Source: Rhodanobacter_A agri
Lineage (GTDB): Bacteria > Pseudomonadota > Gammaproteobacteria > Xanthomonadales > Rhodanobacteraceae
Direction: 5' to 3'
Assembly: GCF_044904705.1 (NCBI RefSeq)
Contig: NZ_JADIKL010000012.1
Coordinates: 27,358-91,357, forward strand
Length of the DNA stretch: 64,000 bases
Shown: positions 50,385 through 59,449 of the stretch, in pieces
Layout of the letters: each line of letters opens with the position of its first letter
Numbering within the stretch: the stretch's first letter is position 1
Translations under genes and position numbers: made by a program
The notes under the pieces: generated by a model
Seen by the model: the letters and a program-made list of their open reading frames with translations, nothing else
Database searches by the model: none
Told to the model about the DNA's origin: nothing

Positions 50385-50969
50385 CTACGAATCAGGCCAG
50401 ACGAGTGACCGATGGATCTGGGCACCTGCCCATGCCCCGTCCGCTACGGCGAGTGAGACCGAATGTGGTGCCCGAGCGACATCGCCACAGGCAAATACGC
50501 CTGGCGCGCTGGTCTCCTTTGTGTCACCGGTCCATATCTGCTTACCCATAGGTATCTCGACCATCCTGCAATCGAGCTGTTTCGCGATTGGAGAGGAGGG
50601 CTCGTTATGCGGCGCGGTGAACACCCCGGCGAAAGCCATTCTTCTTTCGTCAGTGAGTATGACCTCGACGTTTCCGCTGATCCGTTCGATCAGACCCGAT
50701 TCGATCGATACCCCTCGGTGGACCAAGTCATCCCTGGTGGCTTTATCGATTTCAAGGGCACCGTTTAGGAAGAACGTGGTGTCTCCCCACTCTGGAAGCA
50801 GTTGCGCCTGATGGATGGACATCGGGCCCGTGGCTATCACGGCGATCCGTCCGCTGTCGAGCTCGTAACCGTGACAGTACGGGCAGTGAAAGATGCTTTT
50901 TCCCCAGCGCTCGGATAGGCTGCGGATTCCGGTCGAACTGAGCACCGAATCCGGCAGACGCTGAACACC
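50385..50969 (-). pseudogene. thioredoxin reductase-like NAD(P)/FAD oxidoreductase, 5' truncated
   Basis: The readable part begins just after an in-frame TAG (50970-50972) and encodes about 190 residues of the C-terminal two thirds of a TrxB-like flavoprotein: QRLPDS ... LSERWGKSIFHCPYCHGYEL with the redox CPYC pair, then the NAD(P)-binding half and the FAD-binding end GVFACGDVARAPHSVSLAVADGAWAGAQIH. The N-terminal FAD motif (GxGxxG) and about 110 residues are missing and there is no proper start; a GTG at 50945 is the first possible codon. It is therefore a decayed gene near the island boundary. Confidence 0.8.
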
Positions 50970-51077
50970 CTACCGGTGCTGGCCATGGGGCTGTACGCCA
51001 CTCATGGCCGTATATAGAAAATGCCGGCTACCGCCCTCAGCAGGGCCTTACGTATCGTCTATGACCAACGCCTCGGA

Positions 51078-52073
51078 TCACATCCCCGTCATCTTTAGCG
51101 CGGCCTCGGGCAACCTTTCGCCTTGAACTTGGACCTTAGCTGCCCCCGTATTGATCTCATCAAGATCATTTAGAGTCAGGTTAAGAGCAACGGCGGCAAG
51201 ATTCTCCTCGAGCCGGTGCAACTTGGTGGTTCCCGGAATGGGTGCGATCCACGGCTTCTGCGCCAGAAGCCAGGCAAGGGCGACCTGAGCAGGCGTGGCA
51301 CCCTTGCGATCGGCAACTGATTTCACGACATCGACCAGCGCCATGTTGGCCTTGCGCGCCTCCGGCGAAAAACGCGGCACGCTGTTTCGGAAGTCGGTTG
51401 GGTCGAACTTGGTGTTCTCGTCGATCTTGCCGGTCAGGAAGCCAGCGCCCAAGGGGCTGAAGGGTACGAAGCCGATGTTCAGTTCTTCGAGTGCTGGCAG
51501 CAGCTCGACCTCCGGGCCACGCCAGAACAGCGAGTACTCGCTCTGAACGGCCGTTACTGGCTGCACGGCATGCGCGCGTCGAATCGTCTGGATACCGGCC
51601 TCTGACAAGCCGAAGTGTTTGACCTTGCCTTCCGCAATCAACTCTTTCACCACGCCAGCGACATCCTCGATGGGCACCTGCGGATCGACACGGTGTTGAA
51701 AGAGCAGATCGATGTGGTCAGTGCGCAGGCGTCGCAGGCTGCCCTCGACCGCCGCCCTGACATGCTCCGGGCGGCTATTGGTGCCACTGCCGCGTTCACC
51801 GGTATCGGGCTTGATGTCGAAGCCAAACTTCGTCGCGATGACGACCTTGTCGCGAATCGGTGTCAGTGCCTCACCAACGAGGTCCTCATTGACGAATGGC
51901 CCGTAGGCTTCGGCGGTGTCAAAGAAAGTGATGCCCCGGTCGTAGGCCGTACGGATGAGAGCGATCATGTCCTTCTTGTCCGCCGCCGGGCCGTAGGCGG
52001 AACTCATACCCATGCAACCGAGCCCAAGCGTGGAAACTTCGAGGTTATCATTGCCAAGTTTGCGATATTTCAT
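51078..52073 (-). CDS. aldo/keto reductase
   Basis: A 331-residue TIM-barrel oxidoreductase of the AKR superfamily: MKYRKLGNDNLEVSTLGLGCMGMS, catalytic D and Y in TFFDTAEAYGPFVNE, K in VVIATKFGF, H in DLLFQHRVDP, and cofactor-binding PIPGTTKLHRLEEN. It reduces aldehydes or ketones with NADPH. It lies 4 bases downstream of a flavodoxin-like gene and is a paralogue of the second reductase at 53668, so this AKR-flavodoxin-AKR set is a three-gene operon facing away from the LysR gene at 53756. Confidence 0.93.
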   Translation of the reverse strand: MKYRKLGNDNLEVSTLGLGCMGMSSAYGPAADKKDMIALIRTAYDRGITFFDTAEAYGPFVNEDLVGEALTPIRDKVVIATKFGFDIKPDTGERGSGTNSRPEHVRAAVEGSLRRLRTDHIDLLFQHRVDPQVPIEDVAGVVKELIAEGKVKHFGLSEAGIQTIRRAHAVQPVTAVQSEYSLFWRGPEVELLPALEELNIGFVPFSPLGAGFLTGKIDENTKFDPTDFRNSVPRFSPEARKANMALVDVVKSVADRKGATPAQVALAWLLAQKPWIAPIPGTTKLHRLEENLAAVALNLTLNDLDEINTGAAKVQVQGERLPEAALKMTGM

Positions 52074-52077
52074 CGAT

Positions 52078-52662
52078 CTACTCCGTTCGTTGTTTCAACC
52101 ATGCATTGACCCGATCCATCGTTTGACGCTCCTGGTCCGCCTGCATGACAAAGCCTTTGCTAAGCCGGGCCGTCGGCGCATGGCTGGCGAGGATGGAAGC
52201 ACTATTCCCCAGCCCGTAGCCTCCGTGGGTAACAAAGGGAATCAAGGTCTTTCCCGTCAGGTCGTGCGTCGAGAGAAAAGTGCGAATGATGGGGGGCGTG
52301 GTCTCCCCCCAAATGGGAAATCCCAGATAGACGCTGTCGTAGCGCGCTAGATTAGGAACTTTGGCCTCCAGCGCCGGCTCATACCCGCTATCGCGCTCCT
52401 GTCGTGCCTGTTCGACCGTGGCCAAATAGTCCTCCGGATACGGTTGGGCTGCCCGGATCTCGAACAGATCCGTGCCTAGCGTGCGATGGATCAGTCCGGC
52501 GACAACGCGTGTGTTGCCGGAACGGGAGAAATAGGCCACGAGTGCACGCGATTCGGCCCTCTTTACTTCACCATCGCTTGGCTGACCAGCCAAGCTGATG
52601 AGTGGAAGGCTGGCGAGCGCCGCCATCACTGCACGTCGCGCAGGGTCATGTTCAGATGTCAT
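52078..52662 (-). CDS. flavodoxin-family protein with export-type N-terminus
   Basis: Start at 52662 (MTSEHDPARRAVMAALASLPL), 194 residues; the longer frame to 52755 overlaps the upstream reductase. The N-terminus has an Arg-Arg followed by a hydrophobic segment (ARRAVMAALASLPLISLAGQ), like a Tat-type signal. The flavodoxin domain shows the phosphate-binding loop YFSRSGNTRVVAGLI, YLGFPIWGETTPP and THGGYGLGNSASIL. It would carry FMN and act as an electron carrier or quinone reductase partner. It sits between two aldo/keto reductase genes with short spacers (4 and 16 bases). Confidence 0.85.
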   Translation of the reverse strand: MTSEHDPARRAVMAALASLPLISLAGQPSDGEVKRAESRALVAYFSRSGNTRVVAGLIHRTLGTDLFEIRAAQPYPEDYLATVEQARQERDSGYEPALEAKVPNLARYDSVYLGFPIWGETTPPIIRTFLSTHDLTGKTLIPFVTHGGYGLGNSASILASHAPTARLSKGFVMQADQERQTMDRVNAWLKQRTE

Positions 52663-52678
52663 GTCGATGCCCCGCCCA

Positions 52679-53668
52679 TTAGCGTCCCACTCGCGCCTGC
52701 AGGGCGGGCGGATAACGGTCACCCTCGACCTTAATGTCCGCCAGAAGCTTGGCAAGACTGCGCCTATCGTCGTCAGTCAGCACGATGACGGCGGCACCGA
52801 GGTTTTCGTCCAGGCGGTGAAGCTTGGTCGTACCCGGAATCGGTACGATCCACGGCTTCTGGGCAAGGAGCCAGGCGAGTGCGATCTGTGCGGGCGTCAC
52901 GCCCTTGTCTTTCGCGATCTGACCAAGCATATCCACCAAGGCCTGGTTCGCCTGGAGAGCCTCGGGTGAGAAGCGTGGCACGATGCTGCGAAAATCGTTG
53001 CTACCGAACGTCGCGTCAGCCCCAATCGCACCGGTCAAGAAGCCTCTGCCAAGGGGACTGAAGGGCACAAAGCCAATGCCAAGCTCCTCCAGTATCGGCA
53101 GAATTTCCTGCTCAGGTTCACGCCACCAGAGGGAATACTCGCTCTGCAGGGCCGTTACCGGTTGAACGGCGTGTGCGCGGCGAATGGTCTGGGCGCTCGC
53201 TTCGGACAAGCCAAAGTGTTTGACCTTGCCTTCGGCGATCAAGTCTTTGACCGTGCCCGCGACCTCTTCGATGGGCACGTCAGGATCAACCCGGTGTTGA
53301 TATAGCAGGTCGATCACGTCGGTGCGAAGGCGCTTGAGCGAACCCTCGACCGCCCATCGAATGTGATCGGGCCGGCTATTGAGGATCTGTTGCTTACCAT
53401 CCTCACCAAAGGTGAAGCCGAACTTGGTGGCGATCACGACTCGATGCCGCATCGGCGCGAGCGCCTCGCCGACGACTTCTTCGTTGAGGTAGGGCCCATA
53501 GACTTCTGCGGTGTCGAAGAGCGTCACTCCCCGGTCCACGGCAGCGCGGATCAGCGATATGGCCGCCTGTTTGTCGGTCGCGGGGCCATACCCATGGCTC
53601 AGCCCCATACAGCCGAGGCCGATGGCGGAGACTTCAAGTTGGCTATGGCCGAGTTTGCGGGTTTTCAT
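52679..53668 (-). CDS. aldo/keto reductase
   Basis: Start at the fifth codon of the open frame (MKTRKLGHSQLEVSAIGLGCMG), giving 329 residues. It has the same family and motifs as the neighbour at 51078: LFDTAEVYGPYLNEEV, IATKFGFTF, DLLYQHRVDPDVPIEEVAG and PIPGTTKLHRLDEN. Long identical stretches (for example EGKVKHFGLSEA and RRAHAVQPVTA) show that the two are recent paralogues. First gene of the AKR-flavodoxin-AKR operon. The LysR gene at 53756 is divergent with 87 bases between the starts, so it probably regulates the set. Confidence 0.93.
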   Translation of the reverse strand: MKTRKLGHSQLEVSAIGLGCMGLSHGYGPATDKQAAISLIRAAVDRGVTLFDTAEVYGPYLNEEVVGEALAPMRHRVVIATKFGFTFGEDGKQQILNSRPDHIRWAVEGSLKRLRTDVIDLLYQHRVDPDVPIEEVAGTVKDLIAEGKVKHFGLSEASAQTIRRAHAVQPVTALQSEYSLWWREPEQEILPILEELGIGFVPFSPLGRGFLTGAIGADATFGSNDFRSIVPRFSPEALQANQALVDMLGQIAKDKGVTPAQIALAWLLAQKPWIVPIPGTTKLHRLDENLGAAVIVLTDDDRRSLAKLLADIKVEGDRYPPALQARVGR

Positions 53669-53755
53669 GGCGTCCTCCATGCGAACAATCTAGGACCGAA
53701 GCATTGCCTACACTAGATGGCATAATCGGAAAGGGTTCATAACCGGAGTGGATAA

Positions 53756-54649
53756 ATGTCCGCCGAAAGCTACGACCAGCTCGCAATCTTTTCGGTGGTA
53801 GCACGAGAACGCAGCTTTACTCGTGCGGCGGCTAAGCTCGGCATGTCCCAGCCCGCGCTTAGCCGGGCTATGCGCCAGTTGGAGGAACGGCTGGGCGTGC
53901 GCCTGCTCGCGCGTACGACCCGTAGTGTGTCCCCCACCGAAGCAGGCGAGCATCTGCTGCGGGTCATCGCCCCGAGATTCGAAGAAATCAATGCTGAGCT
54001 AGCCCTTCTGAGCGAATTTCGAGACAAGCCCGCGGGAAAATTGCGCATCACGGCCGGCGAGCATGCGGCGATCTCTGTGCTGCAGCCGGTGCTCGCGAAG
54101 CTCCTGCCTGCCCACCCCGATATCCAGATCGAAGTGATCGTGGACTACGGCCTTACCGACATCGTGGCCGAGGGGTATGACGCCGGTGTTCGCTTGGGCG
54201 AACAGGTCGCCAAAGACATGATCGCGGTACGTATCGGCCCGGATGTACGCATGGCCGTTGTCGGATCACCGGCTTATTTCGACCAGCATCCACGCCCCAA
54301 GACTCCACGTGATCTCCTTCGGCACAACTGCATCACGATCCGCTTGCCCACGTACGGTGGCATCTTCCCTTGGGAGTTCGAAAAGAAAGGGGAAGAGTTG
54401 AAGGTGCGGGTCGAAGGCCAGCTGGTGTTTAACAACATTGCCATGCGTTTGGACGCAGCACTCAAGGGATTGGGTCTGGCCTATATGCCCGAGGATCTAG
54501 TGCAAGCTCACGTCAAGAAAGGCCGATTGATACGTGTGCTCGGAGATTGGTGCCCTCCGTTTTCGGGGTACCACCTCTACTACCCAAGCCGGCGCCAAAG
54601 CTCACCCGCCTTCGCGCTACTTCGTGATGCCCTGCGTTACGCCGATTGA
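53756..54649 (+). CDS. LysR-family transcriptional regulator
   Basis: A 297-residue LTTR. N-terminal winged helix: SYDQLAIFSVVARERSFTRAAAKLGMSQPALSRAMRQLEERLGVRLLARTTR. The effector domain follows (about 90-295). It is divergent from the AKR-flavodoxin-AKR operon and convergent with the carboxymuconolactone-decarboxylase-like gene, so it could regulate one or both. This type of LTTR next to aldo/keto reductases and flavodoxin is common in oxidative or electrophile stress loci. Effector unknown. Confidence 0.92.
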   Translation: MSAESYDQLAIFSVVARERSFTRAAAKLGMSQPALSRAMRQLEERLGVRLLARTTRSVSPTEAGEHLLRVIAPRFEEINAELALLSEFRDKPAGKLRITAGEHAAISVLQPVLAKLLPAHPDIQIEVIVDYGLTDIVAEGYDAGVRLGEQVAKDMIAVRIGPDVRMAVVGSPAYFDQHPRPKTPRDLLRHNCITIRLPTYGGIFPWEFEKKGEELKVRVEGQLVFNNIAMRLDAALKGLGLAYMPEDLVQAHVKKGRLIRVLGDWCPPFSGYHLYYPSRRQSSPAFALLRDALRYAD

Positions 54650-54656
54650 TAAGCAC

Positions 54657-55454
54657 TTATTCTCGACCGGCAGAGTCGCTCAGGTACTGGCTCAGCGCCT
54701 GGCTGAGGCGATGGGCAGCGCTTGCATCCCCATGCGCGGCGAGCACCTGCGTTAGTTGCTTCAGTTGGTTGGCCGTTAGTCCCACCCGAATGCTTGCCGC
54801 CACGTGCGAGCGCAATTGGGGCTCGACTCCCGACATGGCGGCCAGCGCGCCGACAGTGGCGAGTTCGCGGCTGGGCCAATCGAGGTTGTCGCGCTCGAAG
54901 ATGTCGCCAAACAAATGCGCTTGGAGGAATTGATTGATAACCGGCGCAAAGTCGAATACTGGGCCTTTGACGATCCCACCCGAAATCCGGCTTTGGTTCG
55001 CCATGCCTGCCGCCAAGAGTGCTTCGCCCGTCGGAACAGGATGGCTCGGCTCGCTCCCTGGTTCGTCAAGGATGCCGCGATGTTGACGTGCATTCAGCAC
55101 GTCTTTGAGCTCGCCCAGCGCATTGAGACTGCGCGGAAAGCCGGTATAGGCATAAAGCTGCACCAGGATTTCCTTGGCCTCGCTAATGGTCAGGCCCGCA
55201 TCCAGTCCCTGGTTAAGGACGGCGTTGAGCTGGGCCATGTCGCCGTTGGCCATCGCCGCAGCGATTAGCGGAATCGCCCGTTGCTTTGCGGACAGCGTTT
55301 CCGCGGTAGCCGTAGAACGTTGTGCAGAGATCATCGTTTGTTGCTCCGAGCTGTTCGGTTCAGCGTGTGCCGTCGAAACAATCGGCCCTACGCCTAGAGC
55401 AAGTGCCCCGACAAGTAGGCAGAACACAGGGCTAACGAGCGCTGTACTGTTCAT
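54657..55454 (-). CDS. exported carboxymuconolactone decarboxylase-family protein
   Basis: A 265-residue protein with an N-terminal signal (TALVSPVFCLLVGALALGVG, cut near AHA). It contains two copies of the CMD/AhpD-like helical domain: MANGDMAQLNAVLNQGLDAGLTISEAKEILVQLYAYTGFPRSLNAL (about 68-113) and LDWPSRELATVGALAAMSGVEPQLRSHVAASIRVGLTANQLKQL (about 190-233). No CxxC of peroxidase-active AhpD is visible, so a peroxidase role is unlikely. Its start overlaps the cupin gene's end by 23 bases (same strand), suggesting coupling. The real activity is unknown. Confidence 0.87.
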   Translation of the reverse strand: MNSTALVSPVFCLLVGALALGVGPIVSTAHAEPNSSEQQTMISAQRSTATAETLSAKQRAIPLIAAAMANGDMAQLNAVLNQGLDAGLTISEAKEILVQLYAYTGFPRSLNALGELKDVLNARQHRGILDEPGSEPSHPVPTGEALLAAGMANQSRISGGIVKGPVFDFAPVINQFLQAHLFGDIFERDNLDWPSRELATVGALAAMSGVEPQLRSHVAASIRVGLTANQLKQLTQVLAAHGDASAAHRLSQALSQYLSDSAGRE

Positions 55455-55923
55455 CGGACACTTTCTCCATCCATTCCACGCTCTTACCGTTCACGGCTCC
55501 GGTAACGGCTAGGTGGGTCATCACGCTCCCAGCTGCAGCACCATGCCAGTGTTTAACGCCAGGGGGACACCAAACCACGTCGCCGGGGTGGATCTCCCTG
55601 ACGGGCTTACCCCACTCCTGGGTTAGACCCACACCCGACGTCACTACCAAGCGCTGCCCAGCGGGATGCGTGTGCCAAGCCGAACGCGCGCCCGGCTCAA
55701 ACGTCACATAGGCGCCCGACGCATTGATCTCGCTATTGGCTTGAAACAGCGGGTCCACGCGCACGTGCCCCGTAAAGTACTCTTCTGCCCCTGTCGTGGA
55801 GCCTTGGGTTCCGGCCGGAATGATCTTCTGCATGGGTGATTCCCTCATGTCGTTGCGTTGTGCGGCTGCGCCCGCAAGTGGAATCGCGGCGCACACCGCG
55901 ATTCCCAGCAGAATCTTGTTCAT
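55432..55923 (-). CDS. exported cupin-domain protein
   Basis: Start at 55923 (MNKILLGIAVCAAIPLAGAA); an ATG three codons earlier is also possible. About 163 residues, with a signal peptide ending near AAAQ and a single cupin barrel: metal-ligand pattern SAWHTHPAGQRLVV (H-x-H plus later residues), then GDVVWCPPGVKHWHGAAAGS. Such cupins often occur beside CMD-family proteins, as here, where the genes overlap by 23 bases. Together they may process a small reactive substrate in the periplasm; this is inference from association. Confidence 0.87.
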   Translation of the reverse strand: MNKILLGIAVCAAIPLAGAAAQRNDMRESPMQKIIPAGTQGSTTGAEEYFTGHVRVDPLFQANSEINASGAYVTFEPGARSAWHTHPAGQRLVVTSGVGLTQEWGKPVREIHPGDVVWCPPGVKHWHGAAAGSVMTHLAVTGAVNGKSVEWMEKVSDEQYSAR

Positions 55924-55959
55924 CGCTGTCACCTAGCGCTACTAGCCCCTGAGATCACA

Positions 55960-57015
55960 TCAAAGTGTTCTGGCGTAGAAGACCTTCAACTTTCCCAGGG
56001 CGACATCGACGTACTTAGGGACCCAATAGGTTTCAATGTGGGTCGCTCCATCGATCAAGAACATTTCCTTGTCCTTGGCGCCGGTCGCTTTGGCAAACGC
56101 GTCCTCGGTCATGTAGAGGGTGTCCGCCTTGCTCCCGGCCATCATGAGTAGGGGCTTGTCGATAAGTTCGATCTGATCGGTCGCGTCAAAACGCATCAGA
56201 TCCAGCAGACTGCTCGTGGTGTACTTGAACGTCGATCCCGGATGCGCGTACTTCTTCCAGTAGTACTCGTAGCCTTGGCGATACAGATCAAACGGCAACT
56301 TGGCGATCTGTTCGTCCGTTAGGTTGGCGTCTCCCGAATAGAGAATTTCGTCACCGGCCGCTTCTTGTGCTCGAGCCTCCGATGCTTGCTGCAGCCGCTG
56401 CTGAATTGTGGCCAGTTGCGAATCCTTGAAGCCGTTTCGACGCACCCGACCGGAGTTGAACATGCTCAGGGTGGCAATCGCCTTGAAGCGCTTGTCAGTT
56501 TCCGCGGCGGCGAGCGAGTACCCGCCACCGCCGCAAATGCCCAGCAGTCCTAGGCGCGCACTGTCGACGCCGGGGTAGCGAGCGATGTAGTCCGCCATGC
56601 CATGGATATCCTCAATCCGGTAGGCGGGCTTGTCCACGTTACGAGGCTGGCCGCCACTTGCTCCCTGGAACGCAGCATCTGCAGCGATCGTGATGTATCC
56701 CTGCTCGGCTAATCGTTGGGCATACAAGCCGGCGACTTGCTCCTTCACACCACCGTTGGGATGCGCCACCACAATGGCGGGGTACTTCTTCTGTGGATCG
56801 TAGTTCGCCGGCGTGTACACGTTTGCCGAGATATCGATGCCGTTCAACTTGTACGTAACGGAGTGGATGTTGATCTTTCCGGGCTCGTTCTTGGTGATCG
56901 CACCGTCGTAGACGAGGGTGAAAGGATTCACTTTGTAGTCCGCGGCAGCGGCACTGCCGCCGGTGAAACCGACGGAGGCGGCCATGAGGGACGCCATGAA
57001 AATTGAACGCTTCAT
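55960..57015 (-). CDS. exported alpha/beta hydrolase with a cysteine nucleophile motif
   Basis: A 351-residue protein with a signal peptide (MKRSIFMASLMAASVGFTGGSAAA). The core hydrolase shows YPAIVVAHPNGGVKEQ and a nucleophile elbow LGIC161GGGGYSL, where Cys replaces the usual Ser, as in dienelactone-hydrolase-like enzymes and their YcjY-type relatives. Asp and His follow (KPLLMMAGSKADTLY; DGATHIETYW). The substrate is unknown. It lies downstream of the second hydrolase (57063) and 36 bases upstream of the cupin gene, all on the minus strand, so the four genes may be one operon. Confidence 0.85.
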   Translation of the reverse strand: MKRSIFMASLMAASVGFTGGSAAAADYKVNPFTLVYDGAITKNEPGKINIHSVTYKLNGIDISANVYTPANYDPQKKYPAIVVAHPNGGVKEQVAGLYAQRLAEQGYITIAADAAFQGASGGQPRNVDKPAYRIEDIHGMADYIARYPGVDSARLGLLGICGGGGYSLAAAETDKRFKAIATLSMFNSGRVRRNGFKDSQLATIQQRLQQASEARAQEAAGDEILYSGDANLTDEQIAKLPFDLYRQGYEYYWKKYAHPGSTFKYTTSSLLDLMRFDATDQIELIDKPLLMMAGSKADTLYMTEDAFAKATGAKDKEMFLIDGATHIETYWVPKYVDVALGKLKVFYARTL

Positions 57016-57062
57016 TGATATGTACCTTGGCTATTAGCTTCGCGTTATCGCGCGTACAGAGT

Positions 57063-58154
57063 TCATTGATCCAGATGTTTCTCAGCGAGAAACTTCGATA
57101 CAAGGTCAGCGATCTGGACGTTGTTTAGATCGGAGAAGATGAAGTGCGTATTTCCGCGGATACCGATGTCCGGAAGGTGCACAAGGGTCACGTCGCCGCC
57201 GTGTTTGTTGACGGCATCCCGCCATTTGCGCGCCATCTCCAGCCTTGCACGCCAGCTGTCCTGCGCCGGAAAATCCACTGGGTGATCAGGAATGTTGTCG
57301 CCGTACAAGACAAGGATCGGAATCTTCGTTAGGGCAATGAACTGCGACATGGGCACGGCGGTGCCTTGGACCGTATCGAACGCACTGGGGATCGGAGCGG
57401 GCACTTCGCCAGCCGGAAAGACAAAGCTGCTCCCAGGCTCAAACGCGACAATCGCCTTGACGTTCCGGCTCTTGATGGCGGTCAGCCAGCCAGGGCCACC
57501 GCCTTGCGAGTGGGTAAAGAGGATGCCCGGGCCGATCTTCGCAAACAGGGCCGCGACAGCGTCGGAAAGCACGTCCATATCGAACGGGCCAGTATTCGGC
57601 GTCATCGAACGAAAGAACTGATTGAGTGTCTCTGCGCTGCGGTCAAACTGCACGCCGTCGAAGTAGCGTGGCCACAGACCAATGCGAAATTGATTGAACC
57701 AAAGCTGCTCGTCGGGCGTCGGCTTGATCGTGGCTTCGACCATGCTGCGGCCCGCGTCGCCCCGGCGCGGTTGATCGATCAGGTAAACGGCAAATCTTCG
57801 GCGTAAGAATAGTGTCTGGAAGCCCTCGCGGCCATCAGCGGTGGTTTCCCAGCTCTTCGAGAACTGGCCGGCACCGTGCCACATCACGATCGGGTACTTC
57901 CGAGCGTCCACGGGAATTTGGTAGAAGGCGTAGACGTGATCGCCGTGGTAGCTCTGTCCAGCGGGATCCAGGGGCCTACGGGGGTCAAAGGTGCCTTGTG
58001 TTGTCGATACTTTGCCACCCGCGGTGAAACTGCCCTGGTCCTTGATAATTAACGGGCCATGGTCGGCGGCGCTTGCTACGCTACATACGCACAGAGCGAA
58101 ACAGAGGATGCCTGCCTTTACCGCGGCAGAGCATCGAACAATGAGCTGGTGCAT
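57063..58154 (-). CDS. exported alpha/beta hydrolase
   Basis: A 363-residue protein with a signal peptide (VKAGILCFALCVCSVASAA). Hydrolase features are IVMWHGAGQFSKSWE (oxyanion region), nucleophile elbow T214-H-S216-Q-G218, acid near PILVLYGDNIPDHP and His near GIRGNTHFIF. It is a Ser-type esterase or lactonase of unknown substrate. First gene of the run hydrolase - Cys hydrolase - cupin - CMD, 47 bases before the next gene. The 252-base gap to the gene at 58407 holds no recognisable gene and marks the change from the redox/hydrolase cluster to the defence-type block. Confidence 0.87.
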   Translation of the reverse strand: MHQLIVRCSAAVKAGILCFALCVCSVASAADHGPLIIKDQGSFTAGGKVSTTQGTFDPRRPLDPAGQSYHGDHVYAFYQIPVDARKYPIVMWHGAGQFSKSWETTADGREGFQTLFLRRRFAVYLIDQPRRGDAGRSMVEATIKPTPDEQLWFNQFRIGLWPRYFDGVQFDRSAETLNQFFRSMTPNTGPFDMDVLSDAVAALFAKIGPGILFTHSQGGGPGWLTAIKSRNVKAIVAFEPGSSFVFPAGEVPAPIPSAFDTVQGTAVPMSQFIALTKIPILVLYGDNIPDHPVDFPAQDSWRARLEMARKWRDAVNKHGGDVTLVHLPDIGIRGNTHFIFSDLNNVQIADLVSKFLAEKHLDQ

Positions 58155-58406
58155 GAGTGACCCTCGGCTTCAAATGTCTGAGGATCAAGGTAGCGATCGT
58201 CTATTGATCGATAAAGATCTGTAGTCGGATAGCACTAATACCATCTGCGCATAAATTAGGGCGCGTCGTGGTGCACTTTGGTAAGGCTCATGCATCGCAT
58301 GTCAGGGTGCAGGCACCGCTGGGTGCGGGTGGGTGCCAGCCCCCTAGGCGCCAATACCAAGGGATGTGATGTTCATTTCCATACCCGGATCGAGCGCGAG
58401 AGTGCT

Positions 58407-59306
58407 TCAGCCTCGACTGACCCAGAGTTCCCCTGACTGCGAAATGCCGATAGCCCTGAACCGCACATTTCTTGCGTTAGGCAGCTTCAGGAGGTTCGCT
58501 AAATTTTCTTCGGTAAAGAACTGCTCAGACTGACTCAGGCTGCTCACGATCTGATCGACGACACTGTGGGCCCGCGATACGGCCGCCACTAGGCGATTCA
58601 TGACGACGGAATTGCCTCCGCCATATGTCAGCAGCTTTTGGCATGACGGGCGAACGGTGTACTCCGCGAGGCGCCACGGATCGTTGCCAGTCCGGAAGAT
58701 TGCAAGCCCACGGAGCTGACCGACGACTTTCTCAGTCAATCCAGTCTTAGCAGACGGATCATTGGTAGCCCTGGCGATCTCCAACTCGTTTCCCGTCAAG
58801 CGGACAGCGACCATTATAGCTTCTGCATTTTTTTGGGCTCGTCTGTAGACTTCATCCACGATGGAGCTTGGTACATGCTTTTCAAAAGCCTGCTGAAACG
58901 CGTGGTGCTTCTGCAGACTGGCATCCAGTTCAGCCAGTCGTTCAAGCACACCATGCGCCTGTTCTTTGGCATTTGCGAGTTTTACCGCTTCGCGATCTTT
59001 CTTTGCGACCGCGCCAAATTCTCCTTCCATTGCGGCCCATTGGTCAGGGAAATATTTCCGTCCGCACCGATGCCCAATGTTGGTAACACCGCCTCCAGTC
59101 AAGATCACTAAAGCGCCAGCGAAGTGCGGCGTTCGGCACTCCTTGATCGCGCATCGTTCCTTGCCCTGATCCTTGATCCCGTACTTGCCGCATATCGCCC
59201 CCAATCCAACCTCGTCTTTCGATATTTGAGGTATGTATCCATCGAGGGCATGCAGCTCCCTCCACGAAGTAATCTTTACGGGTCCGTCAGATGCTTTCCA
59301 TTCCAT
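58407..59306 (-). CDS. hypothetical protein with N-terminal Cys/His zinc-type motif
   Basis: A 299-residue soluble protein of lower GC content than the conserved genes. Its N-terminal 90 residues carry C39, C52, C57, H61, H79 and C81 in the arrangement CGKYG-(x)8-RCAIKECRTPH ... GHRCGRKYF, which looks like a zinc-binding module. The middle (about 95-150) is a charged coiled-coil-like helix and the rest is helical with RLVAAVSRAHSVVDQI. No family is recognised. It lies 143 bases downstream of the OLD-family gene on the same strand and could be its partner or a separate gene of the same island. Confidence 0.65.
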   Translation of the reverse strand: MEWKASDGPVKITSWRELHALDGYIPQISKDEVGLGAICGKYGIKDQGKERCAIKECRTPHFAGALVILTGGGVTNIGHRCGRKYFPDQWAAMEGEFGAVAKKDREAVKLANAKEQAHGVLERLAELDASLQKHHAFQQAFEKHVPSSIVDEVYRRAQKNAEAIMVAVRLTGNELEIARATNDPSAKTGLTEKVVGQLRGLAIFRTGNDPWRLAEYTVRPSCQKLLTYGGGNSVVMNRLVAAVSRAHSVVDQIVSSLSQSEQFFTEENLANLLKLPNARNVRFRAIGISQSGELWVSRG

Positions 59307-59449
59307 AGATGGCCTAGGTCAGTTATCCGGCTGGAAGGTTCACGAGCGCACCGTCAATGTCCGATACACCAAGGGCTGCTAGGTAGTGAAAACGGGCAGC
59401 TCCGCCCCAAGGCTAAGGTCGAGCTTATCTCACGCCAAGATTCCAGGGG

